From assembly GCA_946410505.1 (NCBI GenBank), contig CAMKAP010000159.1:1-5122 (forward strand): a stretch of DNA of 5,122 bases, written 5' to 3'. Position 1 is the first letter of the stretch. Every line of letters begins with the position of its first letter. This document shows, in pieces, positions 5,050-5,122 of the stretch. The stretch comes from an uncultured Clostridia bacterium. Its GTDB lineage: Bacteria > Bacillota_A > Clostridia > Oscillospirales > Oscillospiraceae. The notes under the pieces are model-generated. The model was not told where the DNA came from. It searched no databases and saw nothing but the letters and a program-made list of their open reading frames with translations. A program made the position numbers and the translations under genes.

Positions 5050-5122
5050 TTACACAAGAACCTCATAATAATGATTATAGGATGGCGAAAAGCGAAAGAG
5101 CTTTTCGCCGCGCAGCTTTGCT
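5050..5122 (-). CDS. C-terminal end of an unidentified protein (partial)
   Basis: About 23 codons enter from the right edge and end at TAA (5052-5050), reading ...KLRGEKLFRFSPSYNHYYEVLV. The stop lies only a few bases before the strong terminator, which is what favours this frame over the other two. A perfect 10-bp inverted repeat (5084-5093 with 5100-5109, loop GAAAGA) lies inside it. Too little is present to name a family. One alternative minus-strand frame stops earlier, near the TATAAT-like bases at 5079-5074, and another runs through the terminator; the region could also be non-coding. Confidence 0.4.
   Translation of the reverse strand, partial: AKLRGEKLFRFSPSYNHYYEVLV

Noticed and set aside
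1..5122. CRISPR, tRNA, rRNA, insertion sequence or att site
   Set aside because: No regularly spaced repeats, cloverleaf, rRNA motifs, transposase motifs or flanking direct repeats were seen on reading both strands.

Overview
The window reads as chromosomal DNA from a GC-rich Firmicute, most likely a Clostridia / Oscillospiraceae-type gut anaerobe. This is an inference from the high GC content (about 60% by eye), strong GGAGG-type ribosome binding sites, sigma-A-like TATAAT boxes, a HAMP-SpoIIE membrane phosphatase, a multi-spanning YdcF protein, and small proteins carrying Nif11-like 'ELxxVAGG' leaders. No rRNA, tRNA, CRISPR array or mobile element is visible.

Left three quarters (1-3820, minus strand). 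Four genes run right to left with tight spacing and look like one operon. In transcription order they are: (1) a 148-aa protein with a Nif11-like leader and a double-glycine motif at residues 78-79; (2) a 114-aa protein with a second, different leader and a double-glycine motif at 61-62, whose ATG overlaps the previous stop as ATGA; (3) 49 nt later, a 577-aa membrane protein with an extracytoplasmic Cache-like sensor, HAMP, coiled coil and PP2C-type SpoIIE/RsbU phosphatase domain; (4) 67 nt later, a multi-spanning YdcF/DUF218 protein that runs off the left edge. A terminator-shaped hairpin lies between genes 3 and 4, but its U-tract points against the operon.

Divergent control region (3821-4102). 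This AT-rich stretch has face-to-face promoter candidates: a minus-strand one for the operon, and two plus-strand TATAAT boxes, the second being an extended -10 next to the ATP-cone gene. A short hairpin with a U-run lies between the two plus-strand boxes.

Right part (4103-5122). An 87-aa stand-alone ATP-cone protein is on the plus strand. It converges, through a terminator hairpin, on a minus-strand O6-methylguanine-DNA methyltransferase gene with its own extended -10 promoter. A strong bidirectional terminator separates that promoter from what is probably the C-terminal end of another minus-strand gene at the right edge.

The most interesting part is the pairing of two leader-type peptide precursors with a membrane sensor phosphatase. 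One possible reading is a secreted-peptide signalling module: peptides exported by a double-glycine peptidase/transporter elsewhere, sensed by the Cache-like domain, with output through PP2C dephosphorylation of an anti-anti-sigma protein. No transporter, modifying enzyme, anti-sigma kinase or STAS protein is in view, so this remains a hypothesis.
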